From Desulfovibrio sp. (GTDB taxonomy: Bacteria; Desulfobacterota; Desulfovibrionia; Desulfovibrionales; Desulfovibrionaceae): a stretch of DNA of 12,896 bases. The position numbers and the translations under genes are program-made. Of the stretch, positions 1 to 5,772 are shown piece by piece. Below the pieces are notes generated by a model. The model was not told where the DNA came from, did no database searches, and saw nothing but the letters and a program-made list of their open reading frames with translations. The stretch covers positions 64,994 to 77,889 of the forward strand of contig NZ_JAHZAA010000010.1 of NCBI RefSeq assembly GCF_019424165.1, written 5' to 3'. Position 1 is the stretch's first letter; each line of letters begins with the position of its first letter.

Positions 1-490
1 AAAATATGCCCGCCGCCGCATGGAAAAACTGGGGCGTTTTTTCGGCAAGTCCGCCGGTCTTGAAGTTACCGTCGTGCTGACCGTAGATAAATTCCGCCAC
101 CGCTGCGAAGTTACCGTTGTGGGAGAAGGACTGCACATCAACGCCACGGAACAGACCACGGACATGTACGCTGCCATCGACCTTGTAACAGACAAGGTTG
201 AGGCGCAGATCAAGCGTCAGGTTTCACGGGTCAAAACCCAGCGCCGCAAAGCGCGCAGCGCCGATGTTGACGTGTTCACCTACAACATCGAGGCAGAAAC
301 CGAGGCCCCGCAACCGGTGGAAGGCACTGATCGCCTGGCGACCAAGCCCCTGCATCTTGACGAGGCGCTCATGCAGCTTGATTCTATCGGCAGCGAGTTT
401 CTGGTCTTTTTCAACGCTGAAAACGGCCGCATCAACGTCGTATACCGCACGCGCACAAGCGGCTACGCACTGATCGACCCTGTTTTATAA
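1..490 (+). CDS. hpf: Ribosome hibernation promoting factor, long form (5' end cut by window)
   Basis: Long-type HPF/RaiA, which binds the 30S subunit across the mRNA and tRNA channel and promotes 100S ribosome dimers in stationary phase. The frame is open from base 2, reading KYARRR before the first in-frame Met at 20. This matches the interior of the S30AE domain, so the true start lies left of the window and roughly 25 residues are missing. The visible part has the end of the S30AE domain (to about residue 100 of the 156 after Met20) and the C-terminal dimerisation domain typical of long HPF, ending LIDPVL. That domain (PLHLDEALMQLD, then FLVFFNAENGRINVVYRT) separates it from short HPF/YfiA. 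It is first in a plus-strand run, with rapZ starting 65 nt after its stop. In related genomes rpoN usually precedes it, but that is not visible here. The family call is firm; only the start is unknown. Confidence 0.93.
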   Translation, partial: KYARRRMEKLGRFFGKSAGLEVTVVLTVDKFRHRCEVTVVGEGLHINATEQTTDMYAAIDLVTDKVEAQIKRQVSRVKTQRRKARSADVDVFTYNIEAETEAPQPVEGTDRLATKPLHLDEALMQLDSIGSEFLVFFNAENGRINVVYRTRTSGYALIDPVL

Positions 491-498
491 CACGCCTG

Positions 499-540
499 TT
501 CCGGGCCGCCCCAAAACGCTGTTGCCGGGGCGGCCCGGAA
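499..540 (+). promoter_or_regulatory. Perfect 14-bp GC-rich hairpin between hpf and rapZ
   Basis: TTCCGGGCCGCCCC at 499-512 is exactly complementary to GGGGCGGCCCGGAA at 527-540, with a 14-nt loop at 513-526. No T tract follows, so it is not a standard intrinsic terminator. It sits between the hpf stop (490) and the rapZ Shine-Dalgarno (546-552). It could be a 3'-end stabiliser for hpf mRNA, an attenuator, or an RNase or protein binding site. The structure is read directly from the sequence; its role is inferred. Confidence 0.75.
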
Positions 541-555
541 ATTCCAGGGGGACTC

Positions 556-1488
556 ATGAGCACCGCCACACACCCACGGCCTGAAGGGCCGGTGGTTGAA
601 ACCGCTGCCGTAATGCCGCCCGTAGCCGTGTGCATTGTCACCGGCCTGTCCGGTGCGGGCAAAAGCACGGCCCTCAAGGTTTTTGAAGACATGGGCCATT
701 TTGTGGTGGACGGCCTGCCCGCGAGCCTTGCCCCCGAAATGGTGGCCATGATGTCCCGCCCTTCCATGAGCCACTTCAAGGGCATCGCCCTGGGCATGGA
801 CCTGCGGCAGAGCAATTTTCTGGATGAAATCAACGAAGCCCTGTCAGACCTTGCGGCCATAAACATACGTCCCATGCTCCTCTTTATGGAGTGTGACGCG
901 CAGGAACTTATACGCCGCTACGCCACAACCCGCCGCCCGCACCCGCTGGAGCGTGAAGGTATGGGGCTTGAGGCTTCCCTGCTGTCTGAACGCAACAGCC
1001 TGAGCCCGCTGAGGGAGATGGCCGACCTGGTCATTGATACCTCACGCTTTTCCATTCATGATCTGCGCCGCGCCATTCAGAAGCGCTGGAGCGACAGTAA
1101 AAGCAAGCTGCGGGCCATCAGGGTCAACGTTATTTCTTTTGGTTTCAAATATGGCGTTCCGCGTGAGGCAGATTTTGTTTTTGATCTGCGTTTTCTCACC
1201 AATCCCTACTTTGTAAAAGAGCTGCGCCCCATGTGCGGCAAAGACAAAGAGGTGGCACAATATGTTTTTGAACAACCCCACGCCCGCGAATTTTGTGTTA
1301 AGCTCATAGATCTGCTGTTGTTTATTCTGCCGCTGATGGAAACTGAAGGCCGCTACCGCGTTACCATTGCCGTAGGCTGCACCGGCGGCCGCCACCGCTC
1401 GGTGGCCATGGCCGAAGAAGTAACCCAGGCCCTGCGGCAGGCAGACTATCCTGTCACCCTGGAACACCGACACCTTGAACTTGGCTGA
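556..1488 (+). CDS. rapZ: RapZ/YvcJ-family P-loop RNase adapter protein
   Basis: RapZ family (formerly UPF0042). In enterics it binds small RNAs and guides RNase E to control GlmS and amino-sugar synthesis; elsewhere (YvcJ) it is a nucleotide-binding protein of less certain role. The 310-residue protein has a Walker A P-loop GLSGAGKS at 30-37, VVDGLP at 50-55 and MDLRQSNF at 81-88. It also has the family signatures RRYATTRRPHPL at 120-131 and SFGFKYGVPREADFVFDLRF at 194-213, and GCTGGRHRSVA at 274-284 in the C-terminal RNA-binding domain. It is about 25 residues longer than E. coli RapZ (284), mostly as a divergent N-terminal lead of about 22 residues. The start is set by AGGGGGA at 546-552, just ahead of ATG 556. 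Lying between hpf and PTS genes recalls the rpoN-hpf-ptsN-rapZ cluster of proteobacteria, here with mannose-type EIIA in place of PtsN. The family is certain; the RNA target is unknown. Confidence 0.95.
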   Translation: MSTATHPRPEGPVVETAAVMPPVAVCIVTGLSGAGKSTALKVFEDMGHFVVDGLPASLAPEMVAMMSRPSMSHFKGIALGMDLRQSNFLDEINEALSDLAAINIRPMLLFMECDAQELIRRYATTRRPHPLEREGMGLEASLLSERNSLSPLREMADLVIDTSRFSIHDLRRAIQKRWSDSKSKLRAIRVNVISFGFKYGVPREADFVFDLRFLTNPYFVKELRPMCGKDKEVAQYVFEQPHAREFCVKLIDLLLFILPLMETEGRYRVTIAVGCTGGRHRSVAMAEEVTQALRQADYPVTLEHRHLELG

Positions 1489-1522
1489 AAAAATTGGCAG
1501 ACTCTGCGCCAAGAGGAACGCC

Positions 1523-1966
1523 ATGACGGACGAAAGCAAGAAGACGCAAGTGGGAATTATTGTTGTCGCGCACGCTGACTACGGCTCGGCCATGTTGCGT
1601 ACCGCCGAATTCATCCTTGGCCCGCAGAGCGATTGCAGTTCCATCAGTGTGGATGTGGGCCAGGAGGTTTCCGAGACCGTACGGCGGCTCAATGATGCGG
1701 CCCAGCGACTGGATAAAGGCGCGGGCGTCATCATTCTTACCGACATGTTCGGGGGAACCCCCACCAACCTGGCCCTTTCCCTGCTGGCCACCCATAAGGT
1801 AGAAGTAATAACCGGAGCCAACCTGCCCATGTTGCTCAAGGTTTTCAGCGCTCGCGAAAAAAGCCTTGAAGAACTCGCCCAATTGGCGGGCGAGGCCGGA
1901 TCAAAAGGCATTGTGGTCGCCGGAAACATGCTGCGCAACAAGGCGCGAACCAAAAGCGACAGCTAG
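1523..1966 (+). CDS. PTS EIIA component, mannose/fructose/sorbose family
   Basis: Cytoplasmic EIIA of the mannose-class phosphotransferase system, which takes phosphate from HPr onto a histidine and passes it to EIIB. The 147-residue protein shows the phosphorylation site IIVVAHADYG with His17, then LTDMFGGTPTN at 72-82 and GANLPM at 98-103, all EIIA-Man hallmarks. I chose ATG 1523, which has AAGAGGAA at 1511-1518. An upstream in-frame ATG at 1475 would overlap the end of rapZ and add 16 residues not expected before the first beta strand. The gene is 34 nt after rapZ, and EIIB starts 1 nt after its stop, so translation is probably coupled. It is a free-standing EIIA, unlike the EIIAB fusion ManX of E. 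coli. With no EI or HPr nearby, its phosphate donor must be encoded elsewhere. The role could be regulatory, sensing PEP status, rather than sugar uptake. Confidence 0.93.
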   Translation: MTDESKKTQVGIIVVAHADYGSAMLRTAEFILGPQSDCSSISVDVGQEVSETVRRLNDAAQRLDKGAGVIILTDMFGGTPTNLALSLLATHKVEVITGANLPMLLKVFSAREKSLEELAQLAGEAGSKGIVVAGNMLRNKARTKSDS

Positions 1967-1967
1967 T

Positions 1968-2426
1968 ATGTGGTTCCGCGTGGACAATCGCCTGATACAC
2001 GGGCAGGTCATTGAAGCATGGCTGCCCTACACCGGCGCCAAGCATCTGGTGGTTGCCAATGATGAGCTGGCGGCAGACATACTGCGCCAGCAGATTATTG
2101 AACTCGCCGTGCCGCAGCGCATTCTTACCCACTTTATTCCCGTGGACGATCTGGCTTTCACCCTTGACGCCTGCGGCGAAGACAGTTTTGTACTTTTCGG
2201 CAATTGCCGGGATGCCCGCCGCGCCAATGACGCAGGGGTGATTATGGAAACTCTTAATATCGGCAATCTGCATTACGGCCCTGAAAAAACTCAGGTGCTC
2301 CCGCATGTGGCCCTGTCTACCGCAGACAGGGAAGACCTGCGTTCCATGCAGCAACACCTGGTGCAACTGGATTTCCGTAGTGTGCCGACGGAAACCGTAA
2401 GGGGTTCCCATGAGCAGTTTATATGA
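1968..2426 (+). CDS. PTS EIIB component, mannose/fructose/sorbose family
   Basis: EIIB of the mannose-class PTS, which accepts phosphate from EIIA and passes it to the sugar held by EIIC/EIID. The 152-residue protein begins MWFRVDNRLIHGQV, where His11 in the RLIHGQV motif is the expected phosphorylated residue. It keeps the family signature NIGNLHYGPEKTQVLPHVALS-like stretch from residue 97 and has normal EIIB length. I chose ATG 1968, directly before the RVDNRLIHGQV motif. The same frame is open further upstream to an ATG at 1866, but that would add 34 residues inside the EIIA gene. The EIIA stop (1964-1966) is separated from this ATG by one base, and no clear Shine-Dalgarno is present, so it probably relies on coupled translation. 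Its 3' end overlaps the proposed EIIC start (ATG 2410) by 17 nt. The substrate cannot be deduced. Confidence 0.93.
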   Translation: MWFRVDNRLIHGQVIEAWLPYTGAKHLVVANDELAADILRQQIIELAVPQRILTHFIPVDDLAFTLDACGEDSFVLFGNCRDARRANDAGVIMETLNIGNLHYGPEKTQVLPHVALSTADREDLRSMQQHLVQLDFRSVPTETVRGSHEQFI

Positions 2427-3104
2427 AATGACGGCAGCAGGGGTTCCCTACGCTTTTTTTTTGCCCTGGCCGGGGCCGCGCGCTCTTCCTGTATAATCGG
2501 CCTTGTCGATCGCCCCATCTGCCTTGCTCTCATAGCCGGTTTCATCACCTCGGACTGGAGCCTGGCCCTGCCGCTCGGCATTATCTTTGAACTGCTCTGG
2601 CTGGATGCCCTCGAACTGGGCAGTGTCGTCCCCCCCTATGGAAACCTCAGTTTTTTACTGCTCTTTCCCCTGTGCAGATTCTTTGATCTGACGCAGCCGG
2701 GCAGTCTGCTCATTCCCCTGATTCTTTGCATGCTAGCCGCCTACCTGGCCGCCTTTTGCGAGCAACGCCAGCGCATATGGCAAAACGCCATGGTGGACAA
2801 GGTGGAGATGTGGTGTGAAGGCAAACGCGGGGGAACCTCACCCGGCGCGGCGCTCTGCTGCTCGTCCCTGCGCAGGGCTTTTTGGCAGATCGGCCTGTAT
2901 TGCGTCTGCTTTGCCCTCATATTCTCCCTGCTCGGCATATTGCAGAACCATCAGGCCCTGCCCCCCTTGCAGGCGGTTACGTGGTCGGCCCTTTATGTGG
3001 CGGCGCTGATGGGCGCGGTGCTTTCCCTGCGAACACGTCAGGCCTACGTGGTACTTGTCGGCTGCCTGGGTATGCTTGCCCTGCTTATCTGGATAGGCCA
3101 TTAG
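2410..3104 (+). CDS. PTS EIIC component, mannose family, needing a -1 frameshift at a T9 run
   Basis: Membrane EIIC subunit of the mannose-class PTS. ATG 2410 has an ideal Shine-Dalgarno (AAGGGG 2399-2404) but runs only 28 codons to TAA 2494-2496. The rest of the protein lies in the next frame back, which opens after the EIIB stop and has no ATG, GTG or TTG before ATG 2730. A -1 shift at T9 (2454-2462) joins the two into 231 residues. The joined protein reads AFFFALAGAARSS across the junction, then VDRPICLALIAGF and the EIIC signature LELGSVVPPYGNLSF, followed by hydrophobic segments to LLIWIGH. This is slightly shorter than typical EIIC (about 250-265). Starting at ATG 2730 would delete the conserved N-terminal half. 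No EIID follows. Reading options are programmed frameshifting, transcriptional slippage, a phase-variable or inactive allele, or a missing T in the assembly. The family call is good; expression status is open. Confidence 0.75.
2439..2462 (+). promoter_or_regulatory. Candidate -1 frameshift site: SD-like AGGGG plus T9 slippery run
   Basis: AGGGG at 2439-2443 is followed by exactly 10 nt and then nine T at 2454-2462. In the frame set by ATG 2410 the codons are GCT TTT TTT TTG, so T TTT TTT (2454-2460) is an in-phase X XXY YYZ slippery heptamer. Slipping back one base gives TTT and then GCC, exactly the EIIC frame. The Shine-Dalgarno-to-slip spacing equals that of the dnaX -1 site of E. coli. 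A short GC-rich pairing (GCCC 2463-2466 with GGGC 2473-2476) abuts the run but is too close to be a classic stimulator. The layout is read directly; function is inferred. Confidence 0.5.
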
Positions 3105-3500
3105 GACAAGCAACATCTGAAGTCGCCATCGGCTTATGCCCGAGCCGGTTATAACTCCGCGAGCTGACACAGTATGTTACTGTCTATTATCCAGCTTCCC
3201 GGCCAATCGCACTGATAGCATTGCGCGATGCCCAGCGGCCTCACCGAACAAGGCGGAAACACTCCCGCTGCATACGCCGCACAGCCCTCGCGGCGGCATG
3301 GCAGTTGGATACTCCTGGGGGTGCGCCGGGAATGCAGAAGAACATCGGTGGGATGCAATCCCTCTGCCGGCCCTTTGCCGCCCGCCACGCAGGCGAGCCA
3401 AACGGAAACGATGAAAGCATTTCAAGGGTAACCGCTACAACTTCTTATGCACCAACCCAACCTGTTTGAACATTTTTATTGGAACATTCACACAAGCTTA
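3105..3500. other. 396-nt stretch without a convincing gene; possible structured RNA unit
   Basis: Open frames here on both strands (up to about 92 codons) lack Shine-Dalgarno sequences and recognisable protein character. What is visible is a promoter-like element with a palindrome at 3164-3190 and nested pairing: GGCGGCA 3292-3298 with TGCCGCC 3376-3382, GGCAG 3300-3304 with CTGCC 3364-3368, and GGGAT 3350-3354 with ATCCC 3358-3362. The strong terminator at 3501-3541 closes it. I see no match to RNase P, tmRNA, SRP RNA or the riboswitch cores I know. It could be a small RNA gene, a long EIIC 3' UTR, or remnants of a lost gene such as EIID. Confidence 0.4.
3164..3190 (+). promoter_or_regulatory. 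Possible promoter with embedded palindromic operator
   Basis: CTGACA (3164-3169) and TATTAT (3185-3190) resemble -35 and -10 boxes, although the 15-nt spacer is short. Between them lies a perfect inverted repeat, ACAGTA TGT TACTGT (3169-3183). A palindrome inside a promoter-like element is typical of a repressor site. No gene follows on this strand before the terminator at 3501, so the product would be an RNA of about 340 nt. Confidence 0.3.
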
Positions 3501-3541
3501 CCACAAAAGACCCCGGCGCAAAGCACCGGGGTCTTTTGTGG
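3501..3541. terminator. Strong bidirectional intrinsic terminator
   Basis: CCACAAAAGACCCCGG (3501-3516) pairs perfectly with CCGGGGTCTTTTGTGG (3526-3541) around a 9-nt loop. The GC core GACCCCGG is flanked by A-rich and T-rich arms, so each strand's transcript ends its core stem with UCUUUUGU. It lies 15 nt beyond the ppaC stop on the minus strand and also closes the plus-strand region after EIIC, separating convergent transcription. Confidence 0.9.
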
Positions 3542-3556
3542 TATGGCGGGCGTTGC

Positions 3557-4474
3557 TTATTTGAAAGCCTTTTCAAAGTTCGGTACGACCTGCTTTTTGC
3601 GGCTCATCACGCCGGGGAGCCACACAGAGGTGCCTTCGGGCTTGACGCCAAAAGCTTTTTCCACCACTGCCGGATCATCGGAAACGATAAGCATTTCCGA
3701 ACCTTCTTTCATGATGTCGGTCAGCAGCAGGAAGACGCTGTGGCGGCCTTCGCCCTTGACCTTTTCAATTTCAGCCTGCAGGCCAGCCTTCACAGGTTCA
3801 AGGATGGAGAGGTCAACCACTTCAAGCTGGCCGATGCCCACCTTGTTGCCGTTCATGTCAAAATCTTTGTAGTCACGGAAAACAAGATCTTTCATGGGAG
3901 CGCCGTCAACAGCACTCTTGACCTTGAACATTTCCATGCCCAGAGCCACAATGTCACTCACGCCCGCGATTTTGGCCAGTTCTTCAACGGCTTTTTTATC
4001 AGCGGGGGTACAGGTGGGCGACTTGAAGATAACGGTATCAGACAGAATGGCGCACAGCATGGCCCCGGCGAGATTTTTAGGAATCTCGATACCATAGAAG
4101 TCATACATGTTCTTCAGTACGGTATTGGTGCAGCCAACGGGCCAGATCCAGGCTTCCAGCGGCGCAGAGGTGGTCACGTCGCCAAGCTTGTGGTGGTCAA
4201 CAACGCCGAGAACCGTGGCGGAATCCATGCCCTTGGGGGCCTGAGCCAGGTCGGAGTAGTCTACCAGATACAGATCCTTGCCAGCCACATCGTCCACAAT
4301 CTGGGGGGCGGCAATGCCGAACTTTTTCAGCACAAATTCGGTTTCGGGGGTGGGCGCGCCCTGGGCAACCGGGGTGACGTCCATACCGCGCTTGCTGTAC
4401 AGGTCGGCGGCAACAATGGCTGAGATGATGCTGTCGGTATCAGGATTCATGTGACCAAGAACTAATGCGGACAT
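3557..4474 (-). CDS. ppaC: Manganese-dependent inorganic pyrophosphatase (family II, DHH)
   Basis: Cytoplasmic family II pyrophosphatase, hydrolysing PPi to two phosphates and pulling biosynthetic reactions forward. In sulfate reducers it also drives ATP sulfurylase. The 305-residue protein has the metal ligands in order: GHMNPDTDS (His8, Asp12, Asp14), VDYSD (Asp72), VVDHH (Asp93, His94, His95) and LSDT (Asp146). The C-terminal DHHA2 domain carries the substrate-binding SRKKQVVP at 291-298. The length is that of the compact family without CBS domains, so no adenylate regulation is expected. ATG 4474 has AAGGAGA in good position on the minus strand (complement of 4482-4488). It is probably monocistronic, with a 185-nt gap upstream after xerC and the strong terminator at 3501-3541 after its stop. 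All catalytic residues are present, so an active enzyme is expected. Confidence 0.97.
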   Translation of the reverse strand: MSALVLGHMNPDTDSIISAIVAADLYSKRGMDVTPVAQGAPTPETEFVLKKFGIAAPQIVDDVAGKDLYLVDYSDLAQAPKGMDSATVLGVVDHHKLGDVTTSAPLEAWIWPVGCTNTVLKNMYDFYGIEIPKNLAGAMLCAILSDTVIFKSPTCTPADKKAVEELAKIAGVSDIVALGMEMFKVKSAVDGAPMKDLVFRDYKDFDMNGNKVGIGQLEVVDLSILEPVKAGLQAEIEKVKGEGRHSVFLLLTDIMKEGSEMLIVSDDPAVVEKAFGVKPEGTSVWLPGVMSRKKQVVPNFEKAFK

Positions 4475-4531
4475 GACTGTCTCTCCTTCCGGTATGGTTC
4501 AGGTATGCGGTTCGTTTTGACCGATTTGTAC

Positions 4532-4560
4532 TCTTTAGCACAAAGTGCTGTTCATGCCAA
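4532..4560 (-). promoter_or_regulatory. Possible ppaC promoter with palindrome in the spacer
   Basis: On the minus strand TTGGCA (complement of 4555-4560) and TAAAGA (complement of 4532-4537) are 17 nt apart, about 60 nt ahead of ppaC. The -10 match is poor. The perfect inverted repeat AGCAC AAA GTGCT (4537-4549) lies in the spacer, next to the -10 box, and could be an operator. Two further palindromes stand upstream: GGAAATTTCC (4571-4580) and CGGAA-N6-TTCCG (4586-4601). Confidence 0.3.
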
Positions 4561-4659
4561 GAGGCCTAGGGGAAATTTCCTGAAACGGAACGGTCATTCC
4601 GCTACCGAATATTACTGAACTCGTTTAATTAACAGAATAAAAATATGCTCGTGATTTTT

Positions 4660-5772
4660 TTACCTTTTGCCTGACCTGGGATGCGCCTGGTCATAGGTCT
4701 GCATCAGACTTTCAAGGCTTACCTGTGTATAGCGCTGTGTTGTGGTAAGGCGCTGATGTCCCAGCAGTTCCTGCACACTTCGCATATCCGCGCCAGCCTC
4801 CAGCAGGTGGGTGGCAAACGAATGCCGCAAACTGTGGGGCGACACCGTAAAGGCCAGTCCAGCCCGACGGCACAGGCGTTCTACAATACGTGCGGCCTCT
4901 CTTCTGTTCAGGCGCGCACCGCGTGTACCCACAAAAAGAGCAGCCTCCTCGGGCAGCGCCAGCAGGGGGCGCTCTTCAAGCCATGCTTTAAGACTGGAAA
5001 AAGAAGTGTCTGAAAGAGGAGCAAGCCTTTCCTTGGAGCCTTTGCCCATAACACGCAAAACGCGTGAAGACAGTTGCACATCGTCCACATCCAGGCTCAA
5101 TGCCTCGGAAATACGCAACCCCGAGCCATAAAGCAGCTCCGCCAGGGCAAGGTCACGGCAAAGAATACGCTCTTCCTCGGCACTGCCAACCACTGGCCCC
5201 GTTTTGCCCCCCGGCCCCGCGGCCGAGTCCAGCAGGGCGAAGGTTTCATCCACGTTGAGGGCGCGGGGATGACGTTTTTCCTGACGGGGATTACGCACCT
5301 GGGCCGCAACATTTTCCGTCACCTTGCCCCCCCGCATCTGAAAACGAAAAAAAGAGCGTGCCGCAGCCAGTTTGCGCGCCATGGAGCTTTTAGCCTCCCC
5401 CTTGCGGAACAGCCAGGCAAGAAAAGCCTGCATGTGCCGCCGGGTTACGGTTTGCGGTTGACCCAGATCAATCTCCTGACCGCGTAAAAATTCCGCAAGC
5501 TGGGCAAGATCCACAGCATAGGCTTTGCGGGTGGCTTCAGAAGCCCCCTTTTGCACGGTCATCCAGGCCAGAAAAGCTTCTATCAGCAAACCGGCCCGCC
5601 CGCCTGCACCCGGCAGCCCCGCCCGGCCCGCCGCGTCCACAGACGGCGGCATGGGGGCTGCATCGCCCTGTTTGCGCGGCGCGGACAAGCCCTTACCGCT
5701 GGATTGCGCAGCAAGGATGTCTGCTCCGGCATGCGCAGCGGAAGTATTTTTTTTCGTTTTTTTCTCGCTCAT
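4660..5772 (-). CDS. xerC: Site-specific tyrosine recombinase XerC
   Basis: Tyrosine recombinase that resolves chromosome dimers at dif together with XerD. The 370-residue protein has an N-terminal SAM-like core-binding domain (about 62-148) and a catalytic domain (about 165-365). All six active-site residues are visible: Arg220 in GSGLRISE, Lys244 in GKGSKER, His313 and Arg316 in SPHSLRHSFATH, His339 in LLGHQ, and nucleophile Tyr348 in TTTQRYTQV. The C-terminal YDQAHPRSGKR matches XerC rather than XerD. It is about 70 residues longer than usual: an Ala/Gly/Pro-rich N-terminal tail (1-60) and a loop insertion near 186-200. The start is supported by an ATGA overlap with the dprA stop, implying coupled translation. 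No terminator is obvious after the stop. It is a housekeeping type; no phage or integron genes adjoin it. Confidence 0.94.
   Translation of the reverse strand: MSEKKTKKNTSAAHAGADILAAQSSGKGLSAPRKQGDAAPMPPSVDAAGRAGLPGAGGRAGLLIEAFLAWMTVQKGASEATRKAYAVDLAQLAEFLRGQEIDLGQPQTVTRRHMQAFLAWLFRKGEAKSSMARKLAAARSFFRFQMRGGKVTENVAAQVRNPRQEKRHPRALNVDETFALLDSAAGPGGKTGPVVGSAEEERILCRDLALAELLYGSGLRISEALSLDVDDVQLSSRVLRVMGKGSKERLAPLSDTSFSSLKAWLEERPLLALPEEAALFVGTRGARLNRREAARIVERLCRRAGLAFTVSPHSLRHSFATHLLEAGADMRSVQELLGHQRLTTTQRYTQVSLESLMQTYDQAHPRSGKR

Noticed and set aside
2730..3104. A short 124-residue membrane protein starting at ATG 2730
   Set aside because: The same frame carries clear EIIC sequence upstream from about 2463 (VDRPICLALIAGF, LELGSVVPPYGNLSF). 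ATG 2730 has no Shine-Dalgarno and is an internal Met of EIIC.
3290..3385. Resemblance of this stretch (GGGAA, GGTG, CCGCC elements) to a cobalamin riboswitch
   Set aside because: The order of elements is wrong, no B12 box is found downstream on the plus strand, and no gene follows that it could control.
3136..3414. A 92-codon plus-strand frame and overlapping minus-strand frames in the EIIC-ppaC gap
   Set aside because: None has a ribosome site, and the translations are Pro/Arg/Cys-rich and look random. They also conflict with one another.
3479..4423. A 314-codon plus-strand open frame
   Set aside because: It is antisense to ppaC, whose metal-binding motifs and Shine-Dalgarno are unmistakable. 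The plus-strand translation is His/Gly-rich with no family character and runs through the terminator.
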